This document shows, in pieces, positions 9,210-17,747 of a DNA stretch of 64,000 nucleotides. Numbering within the stretch: the first letter of the stretch is position 1; each line of letters begins with the position of its first letter. This DNA comes from Verrucomicrobiota bacterium. Lineage in GTDB: Bacteria; Verrucomicrobiota; Verrucomicrobiia; Limisphaerales; JADLHS01. The DNA lies in contig JAKQDQ010000042.1 in NCBI GenBank assembly GCA_029573725.1, positions 64,777 to 128,776 of the forward strand, written 5' to 3'. Position numbers and translations under genes: made by a program. The notes beneath the pieces were generated by a model. That model was given only the letters and a program-made list of their open reading frames with translations. It had not been told where the DNA came from and searched no databases.

Positions 9210-9287
9210 TGGTCGGGGCGGTGAGATTTGAACTCACGACCTCTTGTACCCGAAACAAGCGCGCTAGCCAGGCTACGCTACGCCCCG
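9210..9287 (-). tRNA. tRNA-Pro (anticodon CGG), CCA encoded
   Basis: On the minus strand a full cloverleaf can be drawn: acceptor CGGGGCG/CGCCCCG, D stem GCGT/GCGC, anticodon stem CTTGT/ACAAG around the loop TTCGGGT (anticodon CGG, proline), and T stem GTGAG/CTCAC around TTCAAAT. A encoded CCA follows discriminator A73 (9210-9212 read in reverse). Its 3' end faces the integrase gene, so it is the likely attachment site of the island; a copy of the 3' half would be expected at the far end, outside the window. Confidence 0.97.
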
Positions 9288-9554
9288 ACGTGGCCCGACA
9301 CTCTATGCGATTCCCACACGGCAACGCAATGTTGATTTTAATCCTTGGGAAATCCGCCGCAGGAAGGGTGCTGGAATCCGTGGTCCCCGCGCTCCCGCAT
9401 CCCCGGGAGGTGGCGGGAAACTGCCGGCCAACGCGGTGGGACCGCCCACTGGTCAACCGGAAAAGCCAGCGGAGATGCCGCACCCCTCCCCGGCATCCCG
9501 CGCTCGCGCGCTCCGGATTGGATTTCGTGCTGGCGGCCAGCGCGTCCAGGAGGG

Positions 9555-10577
9555 TTACCTGCCCCCCGCCGGTCCGATGTATTCGCGGGCAATGACGAGG
9601 TTGTCGAAGCAGACGACATTGGTCACGTTTTTGGTCCAGAGATCGGTGACGTAGGTTTCGAGCGTCAGTGCATTGGCGTGCAAGCTGGCGGATTTGCGCC
9701 AGTTGATGCCGCGCCAGTGGCCGAGGAGCTGGCCTTCGATCCAGAAGGCCTGTTCGCCATCGGGATGATCCGGCGTGTTTTCCCGGAGCATGAATTCGGC
9801 GCAGATCCAACGTCCCCGGGGAATGGGCGGTTGGGCTTCGACCTGAAATGAATTGCCCCAATATTTGCCGTCGGGAGAAATCTCCATTTCATGCCAGTAA
9901 CTGTAAAAGTTCCATTTGCCCGGCGCAGGCCAGCGCCTCCAATTGCCCCACGGTTCGAGGGCGGTGGAGAAGCGTTCGTCCCCGAGCGGCCGATGGCCGG
10001 CACCGCCAAAGCCGCTCCAGCGGTCGCCGCCGCGCCAGCTTTTGTTGGCGCGCAACGTCACGAAATGATGCACGTAATCGCAGTCGGGATCAAAGCGCAC
10101 GTAAAACCGCACGAACACCTGGGGCACAGGTTCATACCATTTGGTCAGACCGTCGCCGGTGTTTTGGCCCAGGATCGCCTCGATACGGAGGCAATGTTCG
10201 CCGCCGACGGGCGACTGGCTCGGCACCAAACGCAAGGCTTGTCCGCCGGTGCGGCCCCGCTCATCCCAGCGCGCGCCCAGTTCGCCCGACTCGAAGTCCT
10301 CCGCAAAAATGACCGCGGCATGCCGGGCGATTCCGGCGTCGGCCTTGAATTGGACCGCAAATCCGTCTCCGTGTGGCAGCCTGCTTGCGGCGGCGAGATT
10401 GGGGAAACGTGGATCGGCCGCGGGGCTGGAGAACCACACGCCCAGGAGGGCGAGGAGGCCGGGCGTCCGCCGGACAAGGCGGAATAAGGGCCAGGGCCGG
10501 ATTGGTCGGGCGAACCTGACCCGGCCAACGACATTCGTCCAGGTCCGGACGTCTGGTCGTTGCGACGGAGCGTGCAT
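9555..10577 (-). CDS. secreted protein, probable carbohydrate-binding or lyase-like beta-sandwich
   Basis: The frame codes for up to 340 aa. A basic region then a hydrophobic segment (LVRRTPGLLALLGVWFSSPA, about residues 33-52) look like a late signal peptide, so the true start may be internal to this frame. The mature part is rich in aromatic residues with repeated strand-like patterns: VFVRFYVRFDPDCDY, WNFYSYWHEMEISPDGKYWG, GRWICAEFMLRENTPD and VVCFDNLVIAREYIGP. That pattern resembles the concanavalin A-like / polysaccharide lyase-like folds common in Verrucomicrobia. I cannot name a substrate. It is divergent from the haem operon and lies just outside the tRNA-bounded island, so it is probably core chromosome. 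Confidence 0.7.
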   Translation of the reverse strand: MHAPSQRPDVRTWTNVVGRVRFARPIRPWPLFRLVRRTPGLLALLGVWFSSPAADPRFPNLAAASRLPHGDGFAVQFKADAGIARHAAVIFAEDFESGELGARWDERGRTGGQALRLVPSQSPVGGEHCLRIEAILGQNTGDGLTKWYEPVPQVFVRFYVRFDPDCDYVHHFVTLRANKSWRGGDRWSGFGGAGHRPLGDERFSTALEPWGNWRRWPAPGKWNFYSYWHEMEISPDGKYWGNSFQVEAQPPIPRGRWICAEFMLRENTPDHPDGEQAFWIEGQLLGHWRGINWRKSASLHANALTLETYVTDLWTKNVTNVVCFDNLVIAREYIGPAGGR

Positions 10578-10761
10578 ACGCGCAGGGTAACCGGACTGCC
10601 TCGCCGCGCAAGCGTCGTCTCATCCGGTTTGTTCCCGGCGCCATTACCGCGGACAAACGCACGATCTGGCGAGGTGAATTGACGACGACTGGCCGGGGCG
10701 GACGGCGGGGCAGACGACTCTGCGCTTGCTCCGGCGGCACCCCTCCACCAGTTTGATCTGG

Positions 10762-12180
10762 ATGCAGACAGTCGCAATCATTGGCGGGGGCATCACCGGA
10801 TTGGTGGCGGCGTTTTATCTCCAACGTCGCGGTCATGACGTGACGGTTTACGAGGCCAGTGATCGCGTGGGTGGAGTCATTCGTTCGTGGCGCGCGGACG
10901 GTTTTTTGGCGGAGTCCGGTCCCAACACGTTGCTGGAGACGTCGCCACAAATCACCCAGCTCGTTCGTGATGCGGGCCTGGCCTCGCGGCGGCTGGACAC
11001 GGACCCCGGGGCGACGGCGCGTTACGTGGTGCGGTATGGCCGGCCCGTGCCGATGCCGTCCGGCCCGGCGGGCTTGCTCACCACAGACCTGTTCACCTGG
11101 CGCGCCAAACTGGCCGTACTGCGGGAGCCCTTCATTTCACGCCGCCGCGACGGTGTGGAGGAAAGCGTTGCGCAATTTGTCGTGCGCCGTTTCAACCAGG
11201 AATTTCTCGATCACGCGGTGGACGCGCTGGTGGCGGGCGTCTATGCGGGCGATCCGGCCAAACTTTCGGTGGTGCATGCGTTTCCGAAGCTCAAGGCGCT
11301 GGAAGACCGCTACGGGTCCATGATCAAAGGCCAGATTTTTGGCGCGCGCGAGCGCCGGCGGCGCGGCGAGGTGGCCAGGGACCGGGCGCCGAAATTTTCG
11401 TTTGATGACGGGTTGCAGGTCCTGCCGGATGCGCTGGCGGCGCAGTTGGGCCGGGCGGTGCGCCGGCAAACTCCGGTGACCCGGCTGGTGCGCGGTGCGG
11501 CCGGTTGGACGGTGCATTTCCGCACGGCGGCGGGTGAAGGCAGCGCGATGCACGATGCGGTGGTGTTTTGCGGGACGGCCGGCGCCCTGGCGGAAGTGGT
11601 CCTGACTGGCACGCCCGGGGCATTGGCGGACAACGCAACGGAGGCGGGCGATTTGCGCGCGTTTGCGGAAATCCGTTATCCGCCCGTGAGCAGTGTGGTG
11701 CTGGGCTTCCGTCGCACGGACGTGGCGCACGCCTGTTCCGGGTTTGGCCTGTTGATCCCGAAGTTGGAAGGGTTCAAAAGCCTCGGCACGATCTTCTCCT
11801 CGTCGCTGTTTCCGAACCGCGCTCCGGCCGGGCATTTGACGCTGACGACCTATGTGGGCGGCGAGCGGCATCCCAAGTTGGCCTCGCTTTCCGATGATGA
11901 GTTGGTGCAGTTGGTTTGCGATGATTTGCGGACGTTGCTGGGAGCGCGTGGCCAGCCGGTGTTTCGTCATGTGGCGCATTATCCGCGGGCCATTCCGCAG
12001 TACAACGTGGGGTACGGTCGGTTCAAGGAGCGGATGCAGCATCTTGAACAACACTGGCCGGGATTTTTCCTCGCCGGCCACTATCGCGACGGCGTGTCTT
12101 TGAGCGACTCGATACTTTCGGGAATTAGAATTTCCGAGCGGGTGGCAGCCTGCGCGGCGTCGTTACATGGATCGATTTAA
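10762..12180 (+). CDS. hemY: protoporphyrinogen (or coproporphyrinogen) oxidase, FAD-dependent
   Basis: A 472-aa flavoprotein starting at ATG 10762 ([18 protein letters not shown]), directly at the FAD-binding GxGxxG motif; [15 protein letters not shown] follows as the second dinucleotide-binding element. The C-terminus has the family's [15 protein letters not shown] flavin-contact segment. Length fits HemY-type oxidases (about 450-480 aa). It catalyses the six-electron oxidation to protoporphyrin IX (or coproporphyrin III). It leads a cluster with ferrochelatase, uroporphyrinogen decarboxylase and a HemN-type enzyme. Since hemN produces protoporphyrinogen, the protoporphyrin-dependent branch is the more likely. 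The frame extends 12 codons upstream, but the ATG at 10762 places the FAD motif correctly. Confidence 0.93.
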   Translation: MQTVAIIGGGITGLVAAFYLQRRGHDVTVYEASDRVGGVIRSWRADGFLAESGPNTLLETSPQITQLVRDAGLASRRLDTDPGATARYVVRYGRPVPMPSGPAGLLTTDLFTWRAKLAVLREPFISRRRDGVEESVAQFVVRRFNQEFLDHAVDALVAGVYAGDPAKLSVVHAFPKLKALEDRYGSMIKGQIFGARERRRRGEVARDRAPKFSFDDGLQVLPDALAAQLGRAVRRQTPVTRLVRGAAGWTVHFRTAAGEGSAMHDAVVFCGTAGALAEVVLTGTPGALADNATEAGDLRAFAEIRYPPVSSVVLGFRRTDVAHACSGFGLLIPKLEGFKSLGTIFSSSLFPNRAPAGHLTLTTYVGGERHPKLASLSDDELVQLVCDDLRTLLGARGQPVFRHVAHYPRAIPQYNVGYGRFKERMQHLEQHWPGFFLAGHYRDGVSLSDSILSGIRISERVAACAASLHGSI

Positions 12181-12295
12181 CGCGGTTGCCGGCCGCCGAC
12201 CCTCGTATCAGTTGCCATTCTATCCGGCATAAGCGCGGCGGAGGGATGTTTTCTAAGATGGCCACCGGGCGGGGTTCGGCTTACTCTTTCCACGC

Positions 12296-13312
12296 ATGAG
12301 CAAAGCCATTTTGCTGGCCAATCTCGGTTCGCCCGACTCGCCGTCTGTTCCGGACGTGCGCCGTTATTTGAACCAGTTCCTGATGGACCGGCGGGTGATT
12401 GATGTGGCGTGGCCGTTGCGGCGCTGGATTGTCGGCATGATTCTTCTCAAACGCCCGGCGGAATCGGCGCACGCGTATCAGCAGATCTGGACGCCCGAAG
12501 GTTCGCCGCTCATCGTCATCAGCCAGCACGTGCAGGCGGCGTTGCAGCAGCGCCTGCCGGTGCCGGTGGAACTGGCGATGCGCTACCAAAATCCCTCCAT
12601 TGAATCCGCTGTGCAAAAGCTGGTCGCGCAGGGCATCCGCGAGGCGTTGCTGATTCCACTGTTTCCACATTACGCGATGGCAAGTTATGAAACGGCGGTG
12701 GTGCGCACCCGCCGGGTGGCGGCCCGGCTGGCGCCCGGCTTGAAGCTGGTGGTGCAGCCGCCATACTACGCCGCGCCGCATTACATCCGGGCGCTGGTGG
12801 CCAGTGCGGCGGAATTTCTCCGGCAAGATTATGATCATTTGCTGTTCAGTTATCATGGCATTCCCGTGCGGCACGTGCACAAGTCCGATCCGACCGGAGG
12901 TCATTGTTTGCGGGTGGAGAATTGCTGTGAAACGGCCAGTCCCGCGCACGCGACCTGTTATCGGGCGCAGTGCCTGGCGACGACCCGCGCCTTTGTGCGG
13001 GAAGCGGGTGTGCCGGCGGAAAAATACTCGGTGGCGTTCCAGTCACGCCTGGGCAAGGCTGCTTGGCTGCAGCCGTACACCGATCAGGAACTGGTGCGGC
13101 TGGCGCGGGCCGGACGGCGCCGTCTGCTGGTGATTTGCCCGGCGTTCGTCGCGGATTGCCTGGAAACCATCGAAGAGATCGGGATGCGCGGTCAGGCGGA
13201 TTTCCGGGCGGCCGGAGGGCGGGAATTTACGCGGATTCCCTGTCTCAACGAACACCCGTTCTGGATTGCCGCGCTGGAACACATGGCCCGGGCCTTTCTC
13301 GAACAACCGTGA
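12296..13312 (+). CDS. hemH: ferrochelatase
   Basis: A 338-aa protein starting MSKAILLANLGSPDSP. It carries the ferrochelatase hallmarks: LLFSYHGIPVRH (metal-binding His), VAFQSRLGKAAWLQPYTD, and CPAFVADCLETIEEIG with the catalytic Glu. It inserts Fe2+ into the porphyrin ring, the last haem step. An extra Cys-containing segment (GGHCLRVENCCETA) follows the His motif; cysteines there could bind an iron-sulfur cluster, as in some bacterial ferrochelatases, but this is only a possibility. The stop codon overlaps the GTG start of hemE. Confidence 0.96.
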   Translation: MSKAILLANLGSPDSPSVPDVRRYLNQFLMDRRVIDVAWPLRRWIVGMILLKRPAESAHAYQQIWTPEGSPLIVISQHVQAALQQRLPVPVELAMRYQNPSIESAVQKLVAQGIREALLIPLFPHYAMASYETAVVRTRRVAARLAPGLKLVVQPPYYAAPHYIRALVASAAEFLRQDYDHLLFSYHGIPVRHVHKSDPTGGHCLRVENCCETASPAHATCYRAQCLATTRAFVREAGVPAEKYSVAFQSRLGKAAWLQPYTDQELVRLARAGRRRLLVICPAFVADCLETIEEIGMRGQADFRAAGGREFTRIPCLNEHPFWIAALEHMARAFLEQP

Positions 13313-14406
13313 ATGTTCCACTCACTGCACGGCAGCGCTTCATCAGGGCGTGCCGGTGTCTGCCCACCGACCGACCGCCGGTGTGGTTGATGCGCCAGGC
13401 GGGGCGGGCGCTGCCGGAATATCGCCGGCTCAAGGCGACGCACACGTTTGTTGAACTGGTGCAAAATCCGGAGCTGGCGGTGGAAGTAACCCTGCAACCC
13501 GTGCGGCGCTTCGGCTTCGATGCGGCCATTGTGTTCAGCGACATTCTGGTGGTTCCGGAAGCGCTCGGGCAGCGGTATTCCTTCAAGGAAACCGGCGGGG
13601 TGCAAATGGATTTTGCCATTTCCAGCCGTGCGGACATTGATCGCCTTTCCGTGGGGGCCGTGTGCGAACGCCTGGGCTACGTGGCGGAGGCGTTGCGGCG
13701 GCTGCGCCGGGAACTGGGCGACCAAACCGCGCTGATCGGGTTCAGCGGTTCGCCCTGGACGCTGGCAACCTTCATGCTGGAGGGCGGCAGTGTGCCCCGG
13801 TACAGCCGCGCCCTGGCGTTGTTTCGCGAGGATCCCCAAACGTATTTCCGGCTGGCGGAAAAACTGACGACCGCCGTCACCGCTTACTTGCAGATGCAGG
13901 CCGCAACAGGCGTGGATGCGTTGCAGCTTTTTGACAGCCATGGCGGACAACTGGCGGCGCACGAATTCCCGGAGGCCAGCGGCCGCTGGATGCGGGAGAT
14001 CATCGCCCGGCTGGCCTCAGCCGGCGGCGGGGAGCGGCCGGCGCGCGGAGCGGAAGCCCGCGCCGCGCCGGCGGTGATCGTGTTTTCGCTGGGCACGCAC
14101 GGCAATTGGCCGGAGTTGATCGGCACCGGGGCGCAGGTGCTGGGCATTGACTGGCAGACCGAGCTGGCGGTTGCGCGCGCTTGCATTCCTGCCCACATTG
14201 GCCTGCAGGGGAATTTGCGGCCGCAGTTGCTGGCGGAGGCGACTCCGGCAGTGGTGCAGTGCGAAACGGAAAGCATTTTGAACACCCTGCGGGGCCGGCC
14301 CGGCCACGTGTTCAATCTCGGGCACGGTTTGACGCCGGGCGCCCGGCTGGAAAACATCCAGGCCCTGGTGGACACCGTAAAACAGTCCGCCGCCGCGACC
14401 TTTTGA
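13309..14406 (+). CDS. hemE: uroporphyrinogen decarboxylase
   Basis: A 365-aa protein. The GTG at 13309 overlaps the hemH stop and gives VNVPLTARQRFIRAC; no ATG in this frame fits better. Motifs are LMRQAGRALPEYR (substrate-binding Arg residues), IVFSDILVVPEALG (catalytic Asp) and the C-terminal FNLGHGLTPGA. It decarboxylates uroporphyrinogen III to coproporphyrinogen III. It lies between hemH and hemN and is tightly coupled to hemH. An Ala/Arg-rich insertion sits near residue 240 (GGGERPARGAEARAAP), probably a surface loop. Confidence 0.96.
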   Translation: MNVPLTARQRFIRACRCLPTDRPPVWLMRQAGRALPEYRRLKATHTFVELVQNPELAVEVTLQPVRRFGFDAAIVFSDILVVPEALGQRYSFKETGGVQMDFAISSRADIDRLSVGAVCERLGYVAEALRRLRRELGDQTALIGFSGSPWTLATFMLEGGSVPRYSRALALFREDPQTYFRLAEKLTTAVTAYLQMQAATGVDALQLFDSHGGQLAAHEFPEASGRWMREIIARLASAGGGERPARGAEARAAPAVIVFSLGTHGNWPELIGTGAQVLGIDWQTELAVARACIPAHIGLQGNLRPQLLAEATPAVVQCETESILNTLRGRPGHVFNLGHGLTPGARLENIQALVDTVKQSAAATF

Positions 14407-14445
14407 GGTCGGCGCGCGGACGGGCGGCGCAGAAGAAACCGATTG

Positions 14446-15822
14446 ATGAACCTGTTGAATGTAGATTTGGATCTGGTGCGAAAGTATAACGTGGCCGGCC
14501 CGCGGTATACCAGCTACCCGCCGGCCACCAAGTTCGTGGACACGATCTCCTGGGATCAGGTGGCGGAAAAGATTGCCGCCAACAATCAGACGCCGCGCGA
14601 TCTCTCCCTCTATTTTCACATTCCCTTTTGTGAAACGCGGTGCTGGTTTTGCGCCTGCACCAAGGTCATCACCCTGAACCACGGCCAGGGAAGGGATTAC
14701 CTGGATTACCTTGACCGGGAAGTGGTGCTGATGAAACCCCGGCTGCATCCCCGGCGGCAGGTGACCCAGCTGCACTTTGGCGGCGGCACCCCCACGTTTT
14801 TGCGTCCGGACGAATTGCGCCGGCTGGGCGAAATCATCCACCGGCACTTCCCCTTCGCGCCGGACATTGAGGCGAGCGTGGAAATTGATCCGCGCCGGCT
14901 GACGCGCGATCATCTGGTGGCGCTGCGGGAGATTGGATTCAACCGCGCCTCGATGGGAGTGCAGGATTTCAATCCCGAGGTGCAAAAGGCGGTGCATCGC
15001 ATTCAACCGCGGGAGATGACGCAACAGGCGCTGGATTGGCTGCGCGAGCTGGGATTCGCCTCCATCAATCTCGATTTGATTTACGGCTTGCCGTTCCAGA
15101 CCCCGGCCTCCTTCAACGCCACCCTCGATATAGTGCTGGACATGCAGCCGGAACGGCTGGCGGTGTTCAGTTATGCGCATGTGCCGTGGATCAAGCCGGC
15201 CCAGAAAATTTTGGAGGATAAAATCCTGCCCTCACCGGAGACGAAGCTGGCCCTCCTGAAACTGGTCATCGAGCGGCTGACCGCCGACCAGCAATACGTT
15301 TATATCGGCATGGACCATTTTGCCCGCCCCACCGATGAACTGGCCGTGGCCCAGCGTCGGAAACAATTGCAGCGCAACTTTCAGGGCTACAGCACCCGCG
15401 CCGGGGCGGATATTTACGCCTTCGGCATGTCGGCGGTCTCCCAGATCCCGGAGGCGTACTGGCAGAATGAGAAGGAATTGCCGCAGTATCAGGAAGGCGT
15501 GGCCTCCGGCCGCGTGCCCTTGCACAAGGCCTACCTGGTCACCGCCGAGGATCAAATCCGCCGCGAAACCATCATGCGCGTCATGTGCGATCTCTCCCTC
15601 GATTTTGCCGCCATGTCCCGGAAACTGGGGATCGACTTTGAACAACACTTTGCCCGGGAACTCGCCGCTCTCGCGCCTTACGCAGCGGACGGGCTGGTGT
15701 CTCGCACCGCAACCGGCGTGGAAGTGACCGACGCCGGGCGGCTGTTCATTCGCAATATCGCCATGTGTTTTGATAATACCCTCGCGCCGGTTGGGGAAAG
15801 GCGGCATTCCAAGACGGTATAG
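14446..15822 (+). CDS. hemN: oxygen-independent coproporphyrinogen III oxidase (radical SAM)
   Basis: A 458-aa protein starting at ATG 14446, about 40 bases after hemE, with an A/G-rich AGAAGAAA upstream. It opens with the HemN-specific YNVAGPRYTSYPPA and has the radical SAM cluster motif PFCETRCWFCAC near residue 60. HFGGGTPTFL and SMGVQDFNPEVQ follow, and the HemN C-terminal domain starts near 365. Length and the extra Cys in the cluster motif match true HemN rather than the shorter HemW. It converts coproporphyrinogen III to protoporphyrinogen IX without oxygen, so this operon can make haem under low oxygen. Confidence 0.95.
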   Translation: MNLLNVDLDLVRKYNVAGPRYTSYPPATKFVDTISWDQVAEKIAANNQTPRDLSLYFHIPFCETRCWFCACTKVITLNHGQGRDYLDYLDREVVLMKPRLHPRRQVTQLHFGGGTPTFLRPDELRRLGEIIHRHFPFAPDIEASVEIDPRRLTRDHLVALREIGFNRASMGVQDFNPEVQKAVHRIQPREMTQQALDWLRELGFASINLDLIYGLPFQTPASFNATLDIVLDMQPERLAVFSYAHVPWIKPAQKILEDKILPSPETKLALLKLVIERLTADQQYVYIGMDHFARPTDELAVAQRRKQLQRNFQGYSTRAGADIYAFGMSAVSQIPEAYWQNEKELPQYQEGVASGRVPLHKAYLVTAEDQIRRETIMRVMCDLSLDFAAMSRKLGIDFEQHFARELAALAPYAADGLVSRTATGVEVTDAGRLFIRNIAMCFDNTLAPVGERRHSKTV

Positions 15823-16188
15823 CGCGACCGCAACGGCGGCACGGCGGGACGGCAGCCTGCACTTCCTTCAGCCCCGGAACCCGCATCCGCAATCCTCATC
15901 CGGACAGCTCCTCAACAAGTCCCGTCAGTCACTGCTGAAGGATGCACCTTGGTGCAATCCGTATTCCTGCAACCGCCGGCCCGGCGCGCGTGAAATTCGC
16001 GCAAAGCGCGTGGAGTTGGCGCAGGGATTTTGGCAGGCGGTTGCAATTCACTCGGTTTTTGCAGTAAAACGGGGTTGGTATCGGCGGTGCTAAAGAAAAT
16101 TTGAAAACAGGTTTGACTGCGGAGGTGAGTTTTATAGAGTGCCTCAACAGTTTGACCTAAAACAAAAAACCAAAACAAACAAACCACA
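15823..16188 (+). other. gap before the pseudopilin gene; A/C-rich leader
   Basis: No gene is supported in these 366 bases. The last ~35 bases before the pseudopilin start consist almost only of A and C and lack a Shine-Dalgarno sequence. A possible promoter lies just upstream (16113-16140). No terminator for hemN is obvious. Confidence 0.5.
16113..16140 (+). promoter_or_regulatory. possible sigma70-type promoter for the pseudopilin gene
   Basis: TTGACT (16113-16118), a 16-base spacer and TAGAGT (16135-16140). An alternative -10, TATAGA, is at 16133. Nothing beyond the consensus match supports it. Confidence 0.35.
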
Positions 16189-17022
16189 ATGAAACAACTT
16201 CGCAAACAATCCCGGGCGTTCACGCTCATTGAGCTGCTCGTCGTGATTGCGATCATCGCAATCCTGGCGGCCATGCTCCTGCCGGCATTGGCCAAGGCCA
16301 AAGCCAAGGCGCAACGCATCTCCTGCACCAACAATTTGAAACAGGTCGGCCTGGCCTTCCGAATTTGGGCGGGAGACAATAATGATCAAAATCCCATGAC
16401 CGTTCCGAAGGCCAGTGGCGGTGCCGCTGAAGCGGTCGGTCTGACCGCGGTAGCCCCGTGGAGATCCGGTCCGCCTCCAGCCGCGAACAACGGCGTCTGG
16501 CTGATGTTTCTGGTGATGTCCAACGAATTGAACACCCCCAAGATTCTGAATTGTCCGTCGGACAATGCTCCTTCGCACAATGCCACGCTGGCCGCACAAG
16601 GAAATCACATGCAGGCGGCTGTGTTCGGTCCAACGCTGACTGGAGCGGGCGCGGCGCAAGGCTTCGAAAACGACCAGTACGCCAGCTATTTCGTGGGCGT
16701 GGACGCGATTGACACCGCGCCGGGCATGTTCCTGACGGGTGATCACAATTTGGGTACCGGAGCCAATCAAAGCGTCAAGACGCCCCAGTTCATTAGTGCG
16801 GGCACGAACAACAACTGGGCTGTGACGACCATCGGCTGGCAGGACAACGGTCATTCCAAGGCGGGTAACGTGGGGCTGGCTGACGGCAGTGTGCAGGGCT
16901 TCAGCACCACGGCTTTCCGTCAGGGATTGAATAACACCAGCGACACTGGCCGTACTCCCGGTGTGTTCGCGTTGGCCGCCGGCTCTCAAGGGCCGGGCGT
17001 GAACCGCTTGCAGTTCCCGTAA
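16189..17022 (+). CDS. type IV pilin-like / type II secretion pseudopilin with H-X9-DG-type C-terminus
   Basis: A 277-aa protein with a class III prepilin signal ([20 protein letters not shown], Phe at +1 and Glu at +5) near residue 11. An alpha-helical spine with [19 protein letters not shown] follows, then a globular domain. The C-terminus has [17 protein letters not shown], the H-X9-DG signature of the large Verrucomicrobiota/Planctomycetes pseudopilin families. It is cleaved by prepilin peptidase and sits in the inner membrane with its domain outside. It stands alone between the haem operon and a strong terminator, so it is an orphan pseudopilin of unknown partner. The A/C-rich leader without Shine-Dalgarno is unusual. 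Confidence 0.93.
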   Translation: MKQLRKQSRAFTLIELLVVIAIIAILAAMLLPALAKAKAKAQRISCTNNLKQVGLAFRIWAGDNNDQNPMTVPKASGGAAEAVGLTAVAPWRSGPPPAANNGVWLMFLVMSNELNTPKILNCPSDNAPSHNATLAAQGNHMQAAVFGPTLTGAGAAQGFENDQYASYFVGVDAIDTAPGMFLTGDHNLGTGANQSVKTPQFISAGTNNNWAVTTIGWQDNGHSKAGNVGLADGSVQGFSTTAFRQGLNNTSDTGRTPGVFALAAGSQGPGVNRLQFP

Positions 17023-17043
17023 TTCAAGGATCAGTCAGTTTGC

Positions 17044-17077
17044 AACCACGGCACTCTGGTGAGTGCCGTGGTTTTTT
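17044..17077 (+). terminator. intrinsic terminator after the pseudopilin gene
   Basis: A perfect 10-bp stem CCACGGCACT/AGTGCCGTGG (12 bp with the flanking AA/TT), a 6-base loop and a T run at 17072-17077. It ends the pseudopilin transcript. Confidence 0.9.
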
Positions 17078-17150
17078 ATGCTCAACTCCCCGCCTGAAAT
17101 ATCACCGGGGGACAGCTGCGTCGGGAGCTGGCCTGCATCGCGGTTTCGTC

Positions 17151-17747
17151 CTACCAGTCCTTCAATGGCTGGCTGCGCTTTTTGGGCTCGCCCCGGGGTT
17201 GGAAGATGAGGATCTGTTCGTCCCCCTTTTGGGCATTGAGTAATTGCCGGGCCTCTTCGGGCGTCATCTGGTGCGCCTCCAGGAGGTTGGGGGATGGCTC
17301 CTGATCCCCGTCGGGCGACGGTTTTTCGGATGGGTTTTGTGGCGACTTCGATTGCGGCGGTGGTTGATCCTTTGACGGGGCCGGTTGTGAGTTCTTTTTG
17401 TCGTCCTGCGGATCCTGATTATTCGACTGGTCTGATTGCTGTTCTGGTTGCGGCTCCTGGTTCTGTTGCTGCTGTTGCTGCTGTTGCTGCTGTTGCTGCT
17501 GTTGCTGCTGTTGCTGCTGAAGCAATTCGTAGAGCTTCTGGAGTTTTTCGTCCGCCGGAAATTGTTGCAGGCCGTTGGTGACGGCTTCCATGGCAGCCGG
17601 GATGTTGTTGGATAAATACCATTGCGCGCCGCCATGGAAAAAGTCGTCGGCCTGCTGTGTCGCCGCCTGCGCGCCGCCTGTGGCGACCAGGCTAAATCCC
17701 AGGAGCAGCAGGGGAAGCGGAGGGGGAAGGAGGATTGGCGATTTCAT
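17151..17747 (-). CDS. BatC-like exported protein with polyglutamine tract
   Basis: A 198-aa protein with an N-terminal signal peptide (LPLLLLGFSLVATGGAQA). A short TPR-like helical part follows (DDFFHGGAQWYLSNNIPAAM), then 19 consecutive glutamines at residues 77-95, then a Gln/Pro/Ser/Asp-rich low-complexity tail. The C-terminus (MTPEEARQLLNAQKGDEQI) resembles the end of Bat-operon TPR proteins. It is the last gene of the moxR/VWA operon, and its first 56 bases overlap the gene before it. The exact role of the family, periplasmic and linked to oxidative-stress fitness or cell-envelope integrity in other bacteria, is not settled. The glutamine tract is encoded by a repeating 9-base unit and may vary in length. 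Confidence 0.72.
   Translation of the reverse strand: MKSPILLPPPLPLLLLGFSLVATGGAQAATQQADDFFHGGAQWYLSNNIPAAMEAVTNGLQQFPADEKLQKLYELLQQQQQQQQQQQQQQQQQQQNQEPQPEQQSDQSNNQDPQDDKKNSQPAPSKDQPPPQSKSPQNPSEKPSPDGDQEPSPNLLEAHQMTPEEARQLLNAQKGDEQILIFQPRGEPKKRSQPLKDW
17463..17519 (-). repeat. microsatellite: 9-bp unit CAGCAACAG-type, encodes 19 glutamines
   Basis: The plus strand repeats CTGTTGCTG about six times without interruption over 57 bases. It stays in frame and gives Q77-Q95 of the exported protein. Repeat number is a multiple of three bases, so slippage would change length without frameshift. Confidence 0.9.

Noticed and set aside
9055-9861. Open frame running through the tRNA-Pro gene
   Set aside because: The translation of the tRNA gene yields a well-known spurious peptide; no real gene spans it.
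17044-17077. Terminator for the Bat operon on the minus strand
   Set aside because: The tail on that side has only two T, so it serves mainly the plus-strand pseudopilin gene.
17463-17519. CRISPR-like repeat
   Set aside because: It is a pure in-frame microsatellite with no spacers.
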